Shown: positions 35,274 through 46,086, counted from the stretch's first letter. The stretch is 64,000 nucleotides of DNA from Tenericutes bacterium HGW-Tenericutes-2 (GCA_002839095.1 PGXL01000005.1:62001-126000); one strand, 5' to 3'. Translations and numbers: made by a program. The notes: generated from the letters alone by a model not told the origin.

Positions 35274-37179
35274 TGTTCGCTAATTCTTTTTTATCGTTCC
35301 ACCAGGAAAGCTTTCCTGTAGATACGATTTCATCAATATCAGCCTTGGTTAAAGTTTCAACTTCAACTAAGTAATGAGCTATTAAATCTAGTAATTCTCT
35401 ATTGGTTGTAATAATGTCTCTTGCTTTTTCAAAGCATGTTGTAATAATATGTCTTACTTCTTTATCGATTTCATGAGCAACCTGGTCAGAGAAGTTCTTT
35501 TCCTTGAAGTAATCTCTTCCTAAAAAGACATTACCACTAGCAGATTCGTATTGAACAGGACCTAAATCTGACATACCATATTCAGTAACCATTGCTCTAG
35601 CAATAGCAGTTGCCATTTGGAAGTCATTATAAGCACCAGTAGTTACGGTATCAAATACGATTTCTTCTGCAACTCTACCACCAAGATAGCTGACGATTCT
35701 TGCAAGAAGTGAACTCTTCGTTTCTAGGAATTTTTCTTCGAGTGGAGTCATTAGGTTATAACCACCTGCTCTACCACGAGGAATAATTGTTACTTTTTGA
35801 ACGATATTAGCATCTTCAAGCTTGATTCCGATGACTGCATGTCCTGCTTCATGATAAGCAACTGTTTTCTTTTCGGATACAGAATATTTTCTGCTCTTCT
35901 TAGCTGGTCCCATCATGACACGGTCAATTGCTTCATCCATATCAAGTTCAGAAATCATTGTACGATTATCTCTAGCTGCGAGAAGTGCTGCTTCATTTAA
36001 AAGATTTTCGATATCCGCTCCACTGAATCCTGGGATTCTTGCAGCGAAATCGTTAAATTTAACTTTAGGATCAATTTTCTTATTTCTAGCATGAACCTTA
36101 AGGATTGCTTCTCTACCACGAATGTCAGGTAAACTGATTGTGATTTGTCTATCAAAACGACCTGGTCTAAGTAGCGCAGGGTCTAAAACGTCAGGACGGT
36201 TTGTTGCTGCCATAATGATAATACCCATATTGGTAGTGAATCCATCCATTTCAACTAGTAATTGGTTTAATGTTTGTTCTCTTTCATCATGTCCACCACC
36301 GAGACCTGCACCACGTTGGCGACCTACAGCATCGATTTCATCGATAAAGATGATACATGGAGAGTTTTCTTTAGCAACCTTAAATAAGTCACGTACACGA
36401 GAAGCACCAACACCAACAAACATTTCTACGAAGTCAGAACCTGAGATTGAGAAGAATGGAACGTTTGCTTCACCGGATACTGCTCTAGCTAGTAATGTTT
36501 TACCAGTACCAGGAGAACCTACAAGAAGAACACCTTTAGGAATTCTAGCTCCCATATCAACATATTTCTTAGGAGTCTTTAGGAAGTCAATTAATTCTTC
36601 CATTTCTTGTTTTTCTTCATCCATACCAGCAACATCTTTAAATGTTATTGTTTTTTCACGATTTAATTTTGCTCTGTTCTTAGCGAAATCAAATGCCTTA
36701 GAATTTTGATTGTTTGCGTTTCTAAAAATAATAAATAGGATAACAAGGACTAGTATCATTGGAACTAAGTTAATTAAAACTGTCCAAATGGTTACACCTG
36801 ATCTTGCTTTAATGGATGTAGTTCCACCCTCTGCTTCAACAGTTAAGAAGATTCCTTGTGCATATTCTAAGGGCATGATACCTTCGAAGTTCACAGTTTC
36901 ATAGAAATTTGCAGAACCGCTGTTCGCGTAAAATGTACCAGTAATTTGGACTAAAGTGATATTGTCACCACCAACTGGTGTATATTCAATCTTTTGAATG
37001 TGACCAGCTTCAGCAGCCTGTGTCATTTCGGTAATGTTTAAGTTAGCAACTTCACCTTCAAGCGCATCTCTTAAAAATAGAAAAACACCAATAACGATAA
37101 TCAGCGTAAATAGCATGATTAGATAATCTGGTTTTTTTCTATACTCGATTTTCTTTTTTTGATTTGGGTTTTGATTCAT
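35263..37179 (-). CDS. ftsH: ATP-dependent zinc metalloprotease FtsH
   Basis: Membrane-anchored AAA protease for quality control. The protein has 638 residues. Two membrane segments (about 20-38 and 131-152) flank a small extracellular domain. The AAA module has Walker A GSPGTGKT near 217-225, Walker [10 protein letters not shown] and the second region of homology [19 protein letters not shown]. The zinc site HEAGH is at 443-447. The start follows AGAGGGG. It lies 13 bp after hpt. Confidence 0.97.
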   Translation of the reverse strand: MNQNPNQKKKIEYRKKPDYLIMLFTLIIVIGVFLFLRDALEGEVANLNITEMTQAAEAGHIQKIEYTPVGGDNITLVQITGTFYANSGSANFYETVNFEGIMPLEYAQGIFLTVEAEGGTTSIKARSGVTIWTVLINLVPMILVLVILFIIFRNANNQNSKAFDFAKNRAKLNREKTITFKDVAGMDEEKQEMEELIDFLKTPKKYVDMGARIPKGVLLVGSPGTGKTLLARAVSGEANVPFFSISGSDFVEMFVGVGASRVRDLFKVAKENSPCIIFIDEIDAVGRQRGAGLGGGHDEREQTLNQLLVEMDGFTTNMGIIIMAATNRPDVLDPALLRPGRFDRQITISLPDIRGREAILKVHARNKKIDPKVKFNDFAARIPGFSGADIENLLNEAALLAARDNRTMISELDMDEAIDRVMMGPAKKSRKYSVSEKKTVAYHEAGHAVIGIKLEDANIVQKVTIIPRGRAGGYNLMTPLEEKFLETKSSLLARIVSYLGGRVAEEIVFDTVTTGAYNDFQMATAIARAMVTEYGMSDLGPVQYESASGNVFLGRDYFKEKNFSDQVAHEIDKEVRHIITTCFEKARDIITTNRELLDLIAHYLVEVETLTKADIDEIVSTGKLSWWNDKKELANNAA

Positions 37180-37192
37180 TCTTTACACCCCT

Positions 37193-37738
37193 CTAGGATT
37201 TTTTTGCATAAACTTCAGGCTTTAGGATGCCTACATATGGTAGATTTCGATAGTATTCGTCGTAATCTAAGCCGTAGCCGACAACGAATTCCTTTGGTAT
37301 GACTCTACCTACATACTCTGGTTGATATTCTCTAAGTCTTCCTGCTGGTTTATCTAAAAGCGTTGCCATCTTAACAGATTTAGCACCACGGTGCTTCAGT
37401 AAATCAATAATCGTTACGATTGTATTTGCAGTATCGACGATATCCTCAACAATTAATACATCTCTATCCTTAACAGAGATATCTAAATCCATTTTAATCT
37501 TAACATCTCCGGAAGAAGCAATTCCGCCGTGATAACTTGATACCGACATATAAGCCATATCAAATTTTAGATCAACCTGTCTAGCTAAATCGGACATAAA
37601 AGGAACACAGCCCTTGAGAAGTCCAACAAATATAGGCTGTTTATCTTTATAATCAGCTGTGATTTGCTTTCCAAGCTTGACACATATTTCTTGAATTTCC
37701 TTTTCCGATACTAGAATATCGGCAATATCGTTATGCAT
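37193..37738 (-). CDS. hpt: Hypoxanthine phosphoribosyltransferase
   Basis: Purine salvage enzyme joining hypoxanthine or guanine with PRPP, 181 residues. The PRPP-binding loop reads VLIVEDIVDTANT, and FVGLLKGCVPF and YVGRVIPKEFVVGYGLDY are family blocks. It overlaps tilS by 8 bp, the same tilS-hpt-ftsH order as in Bacillus. GAGGT lies eight bases before the start. Confidence 0.95.
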   Translation of the reverse strand: MHNDIADILVSEKEIQEICVKLGKQITADYKDKQPIFVGLLKGCVPFMSDLARQVDLKFDMAYMSVSSYHGGIASSGDVKIKMDLDISVKDRDVLIVEDIVDTANTIVTIIDLLKHRGAKSVKMATLLDKPAGRLREYQPEYVGRVIPKEFVVGYGLDYDEYYRNLPYVGILKPEVYAKKS

Positions 37739-39023
37739 TCTTTTTTACCTCTTCATATTTAAAATACAGATTGTTTTCATTTCCAAGGGTTTGGTTGAGA
37801 AAATATTTCTCTACCCATAATATGTTGTCATCGTTATCGGTTAATACCCAAAGATTATTGCGTTCTTCCATTGGAACCTTGTGATCAATAAAAAGTTTTT
37901 TTAATTTTTTGTGACCGTAATCATATGCCAATAAATCGCCATCTTCTCTATGTCTAAGCCATAGTGGAAATGCTAATTTATTATAACATAATTTATTAAA
38001 ATCCGCAGTATTGGTACTGGATTTATTTAAAAATGTGAAAATAGCCATATTTAATATTTTATTCTTGCCTTCTTTAATCTCAATTTTTACCTGTTCAATA
38101 GCTTTTACACTCTTAATATAAGCTTCCTTATATGTCTTTATAAAGGCATAATCCTTGTTCAATTTAAAGGATGGATTTGGTCTCTTTGATAAAATCATTT
38201 TCTTAATCTTTTGAATGATTTCAGTGGTTAGTGTTAACTCATAATGTTCAATTAAATAAGCGATTGAGTCATCTTTTATTGCTTCATCCCATGTTTTAAA
38301 TTCCTCAACTGGAATGATCATATTTTCTTTGATCTTAGATTTTGTAGTATTTCTGATGAATTCAAATGCTGCTGTGACTTGATGATGATATTGTTTGACC
38401 TGATCCAGTAAGTGATCATTTTCTTGTTTCATGACAGGAACAACTGCATGACGATATCTATTTCTTAAATAGTAGTTAGCCTCATTGGATGAATCATCTA
38501 GATAAGGGATACTATTGGATAAAACAAACTGATAAATATCTTTTTTTTCTGTATATAACAAAGGCTTAATATACGTAAACTCTTCATCTGAATGCATGAT
38601 TTGCATACCTGCATACCCAAGTAGATTACTGCCTCTAGTGATCTTTATCAATATGTTTTCAAATAAATCATCTAAGTGATGTGCAGTTAATATATAAGGT
38701 GTCTTATACATTCTAGCAACCTCACATAAATAGTGATTTCTAAGTAAATGTGCTTGATGATGGAAATTTCCTTCAGTGACTTTTATGGTATAGTAGTGAA
38801 ATGGAATCTCATTTTTCTTGCAATAGGATTCTACTAAATCCTTTTCAATAATGGACTCATCTCTTTTTAAATGATTGAAGTGAACAACGATGATTTCATA
38901 GCTAGACTTTATAAGCATGGATAGAAGAGCCATGGAGTCCATTCCACCGCTCACTGATACTATCAGTGGGAATTTGGTACTTATCTTTAGTTCATTTTTT
39001 AGTAGCGCAATGATGTGTTTCAT
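37731..39023 (-). CDS. tilS: tRNA(Ile)-lysidine synthetase
   Basis: Modifies C34 of the AUA-reading tRNA-Ile to lysidine, which is essential for decoding. The protein has about 430 residues. PP-loop SGGMDS is at 25-30 and HHLDDLFENILIKI is a family block. The C-terminal tRNA-binding domain ends with the LWVLTDND region. ATG 39023 is chosen because GAGGT precedes it by seven bases; an upstream in-frame TTG has no site. It heads the minus-strand operon, divergent from maf. Confidence 0.93.
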   Translation of the reverse strand: MKHIIALLKNELKISTKFPLIVSVSGGMDSMALLSMLIKSSYEIIVVHFNHLKRDESIIEKDLVESYCKKNEIPFHYYTIKVTEGNFHHQAHLLRNHYLCEVARMYKTPYILTAHHLDDLFENILIKITRGSNLLGYAGMQIMHSDEEFTYIKPLLYTEKKDIYQFVLSNSIPYLDDSSNEANYYLRNRYRHAVVPVMKQENDHLLDQVKQYHHQVTAAFEFIRNTTKSKIKENMIIPVEEFKTWDEAIKDDSIAYLIEHYELTLTTEIIQKIKKMILSKRPNPSFKLNKDYAFIKTYKEAYIKSVKAIEQVKIEIKEGKNKILNMAIFTFLNKSSTNTADFNKLCYNKLAFPLWLRHREDGDLLAYDYGHKKLKKLFIDHKVPMEERNNLWVLTDNDDNILWVEKYFLNQTLGNENNLYFKYEEVKKNA

Positions 39024-39078
39024 ATTAGGTACCTCATTTCTATAGTTCAATTATACCATTACAAACGCAAATAAAGAG

Positions 39079-39106
39079 TTGAATAACCAAAAACATGTGT
39101 TATAAT
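39079..39106 (+). promoter_or_regulatory. Promoter of maf
   Basis: TTGAAT (39079-39084), 16 bases, TATAAT (39101-39106) with an extended -10 TGT directly before it. Confidence 0.65.
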
Positions 39107-39131
39107 AACAAGCGATAAAGGGGGCTAGATG

Positions 39132-39680
39132 ATGTTAATTCTGGCAAGTGGTTCTCCAAGAAGAGCAAAACTCATGAAAGACGCAGGACTAGATTTTATT
39201 GTTGAGCCTAGTTTTTTAGATGAGATTGTTGATGAAAAACTAAAACCTAATGAGTTGGTTACTGAACTTGCTAAGATGAAAGCAATTCATGTAGCCAAAA
39301 ATCACCCCAATGATATCGTCATTGGAGCGGACACCATCGTGGTCTATGAGGATCATATATTAGGAAAACCAAAGGATGAAGAGGATGCTTATCGCATGCT
39401 CAAGCTTTTATCTGACGATAGACATGTTGTTTATACTGCAGTAGCACTTGTTAAAGGTGAAAAAATTAAAACATTCGTTTCTGAATCTGAAGTATGGATG
39501 AAGAGCTTAAGTGATTTAGAAATTAAAAATTATATTAAAACTGGTGAACCTATGGATAAGGCAGGAGCATATGCTATTCAAGGAGATGGTGGATCACTTG
39601 TTGACCACTATAATGGTGACTTCTTCACTATTGTTGGACTCCCATTAAAGGATTTACTAGAGCAACTTAAAGGATTTTAA
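39132..39680 (+). CDS. maf: Maf-family nucleoside triphosphate pyrophosphatase
   Basis: A 182-residue house-cleaning enzyme that hydrolyses non-canonical NTPs such as dTTP/UTP analogues. The N-terminal LILASGSPRRAKLM, the GADTIVV block and the C-terminal GAYAIQGDGG are conserved. ATG 39132 is taken because AAAGGGGG is seven bases upstream; an adjacent ATG three bases earlier is possible. It is a single gene with an extended -10 promoter and its own terminator. Confidence 0.92.
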   Translation: MLILASGSPRRAKLMKDAGLDFIVEPSFLDEIVDEKLKPNELVTELAKMKAIHVAKNHPNDIVIGADTIVVYEDHILGKPKDEEDAYRMLKLLSDDRHVVYTAVALVKGEKIKTFVSESEVWMKSLSDLEIKNYIKTGEPMDKAGAYAIQGDGGSLVDHYNGDFFTIVGLPLKDLLEQLKGF

Positions 39681-39691
39681 AATTAACAAAT

Positions 39692-39724
39692 AAGGATATT
39701 TCATTTTGGGATGTCCTTTTTCAT
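39692..39724 (+). terminator. Terminator after maf
   Basis: AAGGATAT/ATGTCCTT (39692-39699 with 39711-39718, one T-G pair) followed by TTTTT. Confidence 0.7.
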
Positions 39725-39754
39725 ATAATTTAGGTATTTTAGAGATTATTATAT

Positions 39755-39783
39755 TATAATAAAAGGTAATAAAAGCGATTTCA
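39755..39783 (+). promoter_or_regulatory. -10 box and cre/LacI-like operator of the glycoside operon
   Basis: TATAAT at 39755-39760 is the likely -10 box; no convincing -35 is present. TAAAAGCGATTTCA at 39770-39783 lies just downstream of the expected start and ends two bases before the ribosome binding site. It differs in one base from the site at 3688 in front of the ABC operon and misses the cre consensus only at its second position. Repression by CcpA or a LacI relative is the natural reading. Confidence 0.65.
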
Positions 39784-39795
39784 CAGGAGCTTATG

Positions 39796-41394
39796 ATGAA
39801 TAGAGAACTTTGGAAGCATAGCATTGTTTATCAAATATATCCAAGAAGTTTTATGGATAGCAATCATGACGGTATCGGGGATATTCCTGGAATCATATCC
39901 AAATTGGATTATGTAAGGGACTTAGGGGTTAATGTCATTTGGCTTTCTCCTGTTTATGCATCTCCAAATGACGATAATGGATACGATATAAGTGATTATT
40001 TATCCATTAATCCAGAATATGGAACGATGGATGATATGGATCAATTGATTGAAGAAGCTAGAACTAGAGGCATTCGAATTATCATGGATTTGGTAATTAA
40101 CCATACCTCTGATGAACACAAGTGGTTTATTGAAAGCCAGAAAAAGGATAGTCCATATCGAGATTATTATATTTGGAGAGATAAACCAAATAACTGGACA
40201 AGCTTCTTTAGTGGGACAGCTTGGGATAAGATAGGAAATTCCTATTACCTACATTTATTTTCTAAGAAACAGCCAGACCTAAACTGGAATAACCCAGATG
40301 TTATGGAAGAGATTAAGCATGTGATGAAGTTCTGGCTAGATAAGGGTATATACGGTTTTAGATGTGATGTCATTAATGTTATCTTTAAATCATCATTAGA
40401 AAATGGTAAGAAAAGATTAGTTTTAACAGGTAGAGAATTTTATCATTCTCAAGAAGGATGTCATGAGATTCTTAGAACACTTAGAAAAGAAGTGCTCGAT
40501 CACTATGAATGTTTCACAGTCGGTGAAACAGTGATGGTGAACACAAAGGAAGCCAACGATTTAATTCTTCCTCAAAGAAAAGAGCTAGATATGGTATTTG
40601 GTTTTGAGCATATGGAGGTTGATCAAATCAACAACAAATGGTTCAAAACTAAATTTAAACCAGATAAGCTGATCAAGGTTTTAACCAAATGGCAAAAGGA
40701 AGTTTATTGGAACGCGAACTACTTGAGTAATCATGATCAACCAAGATCTGTTTCTAGATTCGGTGATGATAAGAAGTATCGAATAGAGAGTGCGAAGATG
40801 TTAGGAACTCTAAATTTAAGTCTTAAAGGAACCCCATATATCTATCAAGGTGAAGAGATTGGGATGACCAATGGAGACTTTAAGAATCTTAGTGAATATC
40901 AGGATATTGAAACACATCGAATTTATGCACTTGCAAAGAAACTTATGTTTCCAAAGTGGTATCGAATGAAGATGATTAGAAAGACTTCAAGGGACAATGC
41001 GAGAACTCCGATGCAATGGAATCAAGATGGTGGGTTTTCTACAAAAAAACCATGGCTTAAGATGAATGAAAATATGAAGTTTATTAACGTGTTTGATAGT
41101 ATCCAAAACTCTGACTCTATTTTAAACCACTATAAAGAATTGATTTCGATTCGAAAGGAAAATGATGTCCTTATTAATGGCTCATTTGAGCCTTTATACA
41201 CGAAGAGCGGTTTATTTGTGTTTAAACGATATCATTCAAAATCATCCATAATATGCGTTTCAAATCTTACAAAAAAGGCTAAAAAAATGCCTATAAAAAT
41301 TAGTGGAAAAATTTTACTTTCTAATTATAAAAGAGAAAATTTAAGTGACCAAATATTAAAGCCATATGAGTCTATTTTAGTGATGGAGGAGTAG
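39796..41394 (+). CDS. Alpha-glucosidase / oligo-1,6-glucosidase (GH13)
   Basis: A cytoplasmic GH13 enzyme of about 532 residues cleaving alpha-linked glucose from short oligosaccharides. The N-terminus (VYQIYPRSFMDSN), DLVINHTSDEH and GFRCDVIN (catalytic nucleophile Asp, about residue 191) are typical of the oligo-1,6-glucosidase subfamily. VGETV carries the acid/base Glu and LSNHDQPR the transition-state Asp. There is no signal peptide. ATG 39796 is preferred over 39793 on spacing from AGGAG. It is the first gene of a five-gene glycoside operon. Confidence 0.9.
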   Translation: MNRELWKHSIVYQIYPRSFMDSNHDGIGDIPGIISKLDYVRDLGVNVIWLSPVYASPNDDNGYDISDYLSINPEYGTMDDMDQLIEEARTRGIRIIMDLVINHTSDEHKWFIESQKKDSPYRDYYIWRDKPNNWTSFFSGTAWDKIGNSYYLHLFSKKQPDLNWNNPDVMEEIKHVMKFWLDKGIYGFRCDVINVIFKSSLENGKKRLVLTGREFYHSQEGCHEILRTLRKEVLDHYECFTVGETVMVNTKEANDLILPQRKELDMVFGFEHMEVDQINNKWFKTKFKPDKLIKVLTKWQKEVYWNANYLSNHDQPRSVSRFGDDKKYRIESAKMLGTLNLSLKGTPYIYQGEEIGMTNGDFKNLSEYQDIETHRIYALAKKLMFPKWYRMKMIRKTSRDNARTPMQWNQDGGFSTKKPWLKMNENMKFINVFDSIQNSDSILNHYKELISIRKENDVLINGSFEPLYTKSGLFVFKRYHSKSSIICVSNLTKKAKKMPIKISGKILLSNYKRENLSDQILKPYESILVMEE

Positions 41395-41397
41395 CAA

Positions 41398-43725
41398 ATG
41401 ATTAAAGATCAGTATCCATACTTTCATTTAGAGTCCAATCACTTAAGCTATATCTTTTTTGTCATGCCGACAGGTCATTTAGAGCATTTATACTTCGGTA
41501 GAAGACTCATTGATGAAAACTATGAGGTTTTGCATGTTAAACCTACTGCTGGAGCTGGTTCAACAGTAGAATATGTCTCAACAAAGGGAAATGTATTACT
41601 TGAGCTACACCCTTTAGAATACTCAGGAATTGGAAAAGGTGACTTTAGATTATCCCCTATAGAAATCAAGATGCCTGATCAAACATTCGTATCTGACTTT
41701 GTTTATGACTCTCACGAAATCGTTAAAGGCGTAATCAAGAGTAATGAGCTTCCAACAGCTGCTGCAAATAGTGAAGATGCACAAAGTTTAGTCATTAAAA
41801 TGATTGATCATCATGCAAAGCTTGAAATGAAATTGATCTATTCTCTGTTTGAAAAAACGAATGTAATCACTAGAAGAGTCATTCTATCTAATTTAAATGA
41901 ACAAGAGATTCAAATCAGAAAAATCATGAGTATGATGATAGATCTTTTGGAAACAGATTATGACCTAATCACCTTTGATGGTGGTTGGATTAAGGAAGCA
42001 CACAAGCATAAAAGAACATTATCCTATGGCACCTATATTAATGATTCAACAACTGGTTCAAGCTCAAACAGACATAACCCAGGAATCATTTTAGCTAAGA
42101 AAAATACAGTAGAGGATTATGGAACATGTATTGGTATTAATCTCATTTATAGTGGTAATCATTATGAAGCAGTTCAAATATCTAACCATGGGAATCTAAG
42201 AGTAATGAATGGAATCAATCCACATTGTTTCGAATGGATTCTTAAACATAATGAAACATTTGAAACTCCGGAGGCTGTACTTACCTACTCTGATCAAGGT
42301 TATAATTTACTATCTCACCACTTTCACGAATTTATTAATAGCCACATCATTCCCAAGGAGTTCCAGCAGCAAGCAAGACCTGTCGTTTTAAATTCATGGG
42401 AAGCATTCTATTTTGACTTCAATCAAAGCAAGCTTATATCATTAGCTAGAAAAGCGAAAAAACTAGGGGTTGAACTTTTCGTCTTAGATGACGGTTGGTT
42501 TGGTACTAGAAATGATGATCATCAATCCTTAGGGGATTATGATGTGAATAGAAAGAAATTACCAAGTGGAATTAAAGGCCTATCCAATTCTATCAAACGG
42601 ATTGGTCTAAAATTTGGTTTATGGTTTGAGCCTGAAATGGTAAACCCTAAAAGTAATTTATTTATTCACCATCCTGAATATGCAGTTGCCATACCGGGTA
42701 GAACACCTGCATTAGGTAGAAATCAACTTGTTTTAGATTTATGCAATCCTCTTGTTAAGGAATACATCAAAAAAGAACTATCCAGTGTGATTGATCAGGC
42801 CAATGTGGATTATATCAAATGGGATATGAATAGACATATAACTGATATGTATTCAATCCACGTTCCTAATCAAGGTATGTTTTTTCATCAATACATTTTA
42901 GGATTATACGAAATTCTTTCCTTCATTAGAGGTAAGTATCCAAATCTTTTAATTGAGACCTGTTCAAGTGGTGGAAATAGATTTGATCTAGGCATGCTTT
43001 CCTATGGTGCACAGGTTTGGTCATCAGATAACACAGATCCTATTGAAAGATTGAAAATTCAAGAGGGCTTGAGCTATTTATATCCACCATCTACAATCAG
43101 TTGCCATGTTTCACTATCTCCTCATGCACAAACATTAAGAAAAACACCATTATCTACAAGATTCAATGTAGCAAGCTTTGGTGTTTTAGGATATGAACTC
43201 AATCTAAAATATGTAACACCCTTTGAGAAAAGAGAAATAAAAAATCAAATTGAATTCTATAAAGAAAATCGTGATGTTTTTCAATATGGAAGATTCTACC
43301 GATTTGATTCAAAAGAACATCGTAAGCAATGGCAAGTGTCTAAAGATGATAAGCATATACTAGGAAACTTTCAAACATTAGCATCTGCAAGTCCGGAAGT
43401 TGAAGCCATTCAGTTTAAAAGCTTAGAAAATGATTCAATCTATCAAATCAATTCTTTACAACAAAATATGCCAATTAGCCAGTTTGGTCATTTAATCGCA
43501 CACGCACTACCAATCAAGCTTCATCCTGACGGTTTTATTATGAGAACAATAGGAAAATATAAGGGACTTCCTAATGCTACCGAAGATTACCTTGCAAGTG
43601 GTACAATAATGATGAACGGAATACCCATCAAGCAACAATTCATGGGAACATATTATAACGACCAAACCAGAATCCTAGGTGATTTTGGGTCACAGCTTTA
43701 CATTGCTAAGAAACTAGAAAATTAA
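41398..43725 (+). CDS. Alpha-galactosidase (GH36)
   Basis: A 775-residue cytoplasmic GH36 enzyme releasing alpha-linked galactose from raffinose- or melibiose-type sugars. The N-terminal beta-sandwich covers about 1-330. The barrel begins near NSWEAFYFDFN and LDDGWFG. Nucleophile Asp476 lies in KWDMNR and acid/base Asp544 in SSDNTDP, matching the spacing in Geobacillus AgaA. TCSSGGNRFD is also present. It follows the GH13 gene by 3 bp with a GGAGGAG site. Confidence 0.93.
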   Translation: MIKDQYPYFHLESNHLSYIFFVMPTGHLEHLYFGRRLIDENYEVLHVKPTAGAGSTVEYVSTKGNVLLELHPLEYSGIGKGDFRLSPIEIKMPDQTFVSDFVYDSHEIVKGVIKSNELPTAAANSEDAQSLVIKMIDHHAKLEMKLIYSLFEKTNVITRRVILSNLNEQEIQIRKIMSMMIDLLETDYDLITFDGGWIKEAHKHKRTLSYGTYINDSTTGSSSNRHNPGIILAKKNTVEDYGTCIGINLIYSGNHYEAVQISNHGNLRVMNGINPHCFEWILKHNETFETPEAVLTYSDQGYNLLSHHFHEFINSHIIPKEFQQQARPVVLNSWEAFYFDFNQSKLISLARKAKKLGVELFVLDDGWFGTRNDDHQSLGDYDVNRKKLPSGIKGLSNSIKRIGLKFGLWFEPEMVNPKSNLFIHHPEYAVAIPGRTPALGRNQLVLDLCNPLVKEYIKKELSSVIDQANVDYIKWDMNRHITDMYSIHVPNQGMFFHQYILGLYEILSFIRGKYPNLLIETCSSGGNRFDLGMLSYGAQVWSSDNTDPIERLKIQEGLSYLYPPSTISCHVSLSPHAQTLRKTPLSTRFNVASFGVLGYELNLKYVTPFEKREIKNQIEFYKENRDVFQYGRFYRFDSKEHRKQWQVSKDDKHILGNFQTLASASPEVEAIQFKSLENDSIYQINSLQQNMPISQFGHLIAHALPIKLHPDGFIMRTIGKYKGLPNATEDYLASGTIMMNGIPIKQQFMGTYYNDQTRILGDFGSQLYIAKKLEN

Positions 43726-43737
43726 AGGAGTGATCAA

Positions 43738-46086
43738 ATGAGAAAAGTCATAGGAATCAATTTTGATTGGATGTTTAAGACGTATGAAGACTCCGATATG
43801 AAAAAGTTTCTCATATCGAAAGCGAAGTCTGTAAATATTCCACATAATGCAATTGATATACCATTCAATAACTTTGAAGAGTTTGATACCTCAGGTGTTT
43901 TTAGTTATTACAAAAAGCTAGACATTGATGAATCATTAAAAAATAAGGTCGTTAGCATTCGATTTGAGGGTGTAGGACACTTTGCTAAGGTTTATATGAA
44001 TAAGGAGTTTGTTGGCGCACATATTGGAGGCTATACTCCATTTGAACTAACGATATCAGATAAGCTATCTTTCGATAAAGAAAATGAACTACTTGTTGTA
44101 GTAGACACAACAGAAAATCAAATGATACCACCATTTGGTGGAGTTGTTGATTATTTAGGGTATGGCGGTATTTATAGAGAAGTATCTTTAATCGTAACCG
44201 ATATTTCCTATATCAAGGATGTATTTATTGAAAATAGAGGAACAAGCGATTTAATCGTTAATCTAGAAACGAGTAGAATGCATGGAGTTCTTGAAATAGA
44301 GATTCGGGATCCAAAGGATGTTAGTGTTTTAAAGCATAAGCATGAGGTTAAGGATCATTTATCAAGAATTAAATTATCTGTTGAAAATCCTATTTTATGG
44401 GATATAGATAACCCAAATCTTTATACAATGCATTTAAACTATAAAAATCAAAAGGATAATGATCATTTAGAAACACGCTTTGGCATTCGATCAGCAATTT
44501 TTAAAACCGATGGATTTTATTTAAATGGCAATAAAATTAAACTTGTTGGATTAAATCGTCATCAAAGCTATCCTTATGTAGGATATGCTATGCCAAAAAG
44601 TGCACAGATAGAAGATGCAGATATTTTAAAATATCAATTAGGGTTAAATATTGTAAGAACCGCTCACTACCCACAATCTAAGGACTTTATTGAAAGATGT
44701 GACGAAATTGGTCTATTAGTCTTTGAAGAAATACCAGGATGGCAATATATCGGAACCGACTCATGGAAAGAGATTAGCTATCAAAATGTAAAGGAAATGA
44801 TTTTAAGAGATCGTAATCATCCATCCATTATTTTATGGGGAGTTAGAATCAATGAATCTGCTGACAATCATGATTTTTATAAGAGAACCAATGATATTGC
44901 TAGAGCATATGATCCTACTAGACAAACTGGTGGAGTCAGAAATATGCCTAATAGTGAATTTTTAGAGGATGTTTATACCTATAATGATTTTTCACATATT
45001 GGACATAATTCAGGATTAGAAAAAAGAAAGAAGATTACGAAGGAAGTGCCATATTTAGTTACTGAGTATTTAGGACACATGTTTCCTACAAAAATATACG
45101 ATGACGAAGCACATCGTATTGAACATATGAAAAGACATTTGAATGTATTAAACTCTATACTTGAAGATAATAATGGAATATCAGGTGGGATTGGATGGTG
45201 TATGAATGACTACAATACCCATTCTGATTTTGGTAGTGGCGACAAGGTTTGCTATCACGGTGTTCTTGATATGTATCGCATTCCAAAGCTTGCAAGCTTT
45301 GCATACGCTGCTGAAGGCTCTAAGGATATTGTTTTAGAGGTTACATCCACGATGAATATTGGAGAATATCCAGGTGGTAATCTTCCAGAGGTTTTGGTGA
45401 TGACCAATCTAGACTATGTCAAGGTCTATAAAAATAATGAATATATTAAGACATTTCAGCCAAGCTTTAAGAAATACTCACATTTAAAGCATCCACCAAT
45501 TATTATTGACGATTTAATTGGGGAAACCTTAATGAGAAATGAGAAGATGAAGTATAGAGATGCTGAACGAACTAAGAAAGTGTTGAAGGCAGTTACTCAA
45601 TACGGAAATAATCTTCCACTCAAATATAAGCTCTCCATGCTTTATATATTAAAAAAATATAGAATGACCTATGATAATGCAGTTCAACTATTTTATAAGT
45701 ATATGAGTGGTTGGGGCTCTAAGGGAACTATTTATAAGTTTGAAGGATATTCAAATGATAAGCTGATGAAAACAGTATTTAAGGAAAATAACCATTCATT
45801 TGATTTAGTTCTTGAATCCAATGTTAAAGAATTAAAGCATGATTATACCTATGATGTGAAACGATATGTAGTTAAAAAGGTGAACCAGCATCAAGAGCTT
45901 ATACCATACGCCATGGATTGTCTCGATATAAAGGTCAGTGGTTCAATTGAACTCATCGGACCATCAAGACTACATTTACAGGGTGGATCCATCGCTTTCT
46001 GGGTGAAATCAATATCTACTGGGGTTGGTTATATTGAAATACAGTCGGATGAAGAACTTATTATAGAAGAGGTGAACGTACTATGA
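43738..46086 (+). CDS. Beta-galactosidase/beta-glucuronidase-type glycosidase (GH2)
   Basis: A 782-residue GH2 enzyme. A sugar-binding jelly roll (about 1-165) and Ig-like domain precede the TIM barrel, which begins near LVGLNRHQSYP. The acid/base Glu lies in RINESAD after NHPSIILWGV, and the nucleophile Glu in LVTEYLGH. Roughly 200 C-terminal residues beyond the barrel have no domain I can name. Beta-galactoside versus beta-glucuronide specificity cannot be told. It overlaps the GH3 gene by 4 bp (ATGA). Confidence 0.88.
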   Translation: MRKVIGINFDWMFKTYEDSDMKKFLISKAKSVNIPHNAIDIPFNNFEEFDTSGVFSYYKKLDIDESLKNKVVSIRFEGVGHFAKVYMNKEFVGAHIGGYTPFELTISDKLSFDKENELLVVVDTTENQMIPPFGGVVDYLGYGGIYREVSLIVTDISYIKDVFIENRGTSDLIVNLETSRMHGVLEIEIRDPKDVSVLKHKHEVKDHLSRIKLSVENPILWDIDNPNLYTMHLNYKNQKDNDHLETRFGIRSAIFKTDGFYLNGNKIKLVGLNRHQSYPYVGYAMPKSAQIEDADILKYQLGLNIVRTAHYPQSKDFIERCDEIGLLVFEEIPGWQYIGTDSWKEISYQNVKEMILRDRNHPSIILWGVRINESADNHDFYKRTNDIARAYDPTRQTGGVRNMPNSEFLEDVYTYNDFSHIGHNSGLEKRKKITKEVPYLVTEYLGHMFPTKIYDDEAHRIEHMKRHLNVLNSILEDNNGISGGIGWCMNDYNTHSDFGSGDKVCYHGVLDMYRIPKLASFAYAAEGSKDIVLEVTSTMNIGEYPGGNLPEVLVMTNLDYVKVYKNNEYIKTFQPSFKKYSHLKHPPIIIDDLIGETLMRNEKMKYRDAERTKKVLKAVTQYGNNLPLKYKLSMLYILKKYRMTYDNAVQLFYKYMSGWGSKGTIYKFEGYSNDKLMKTVFKENNHSFDLVLESNVKELKHDYTYDVKRYVVKKVNQHQELIPYAMDCLDIKVSGSIELIGPSRLHLQGGSIAFWVKSISTGVGYIEIQSDEELIIEEVNVL

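Noticed and set aside
36122-36709. Long plus-strand frame of 195 codons opposite ftsH
   Set aside because: It is antisense to the well-conserved AAA domain of ftsH, with no ribosome binding site or recognisable protein features.
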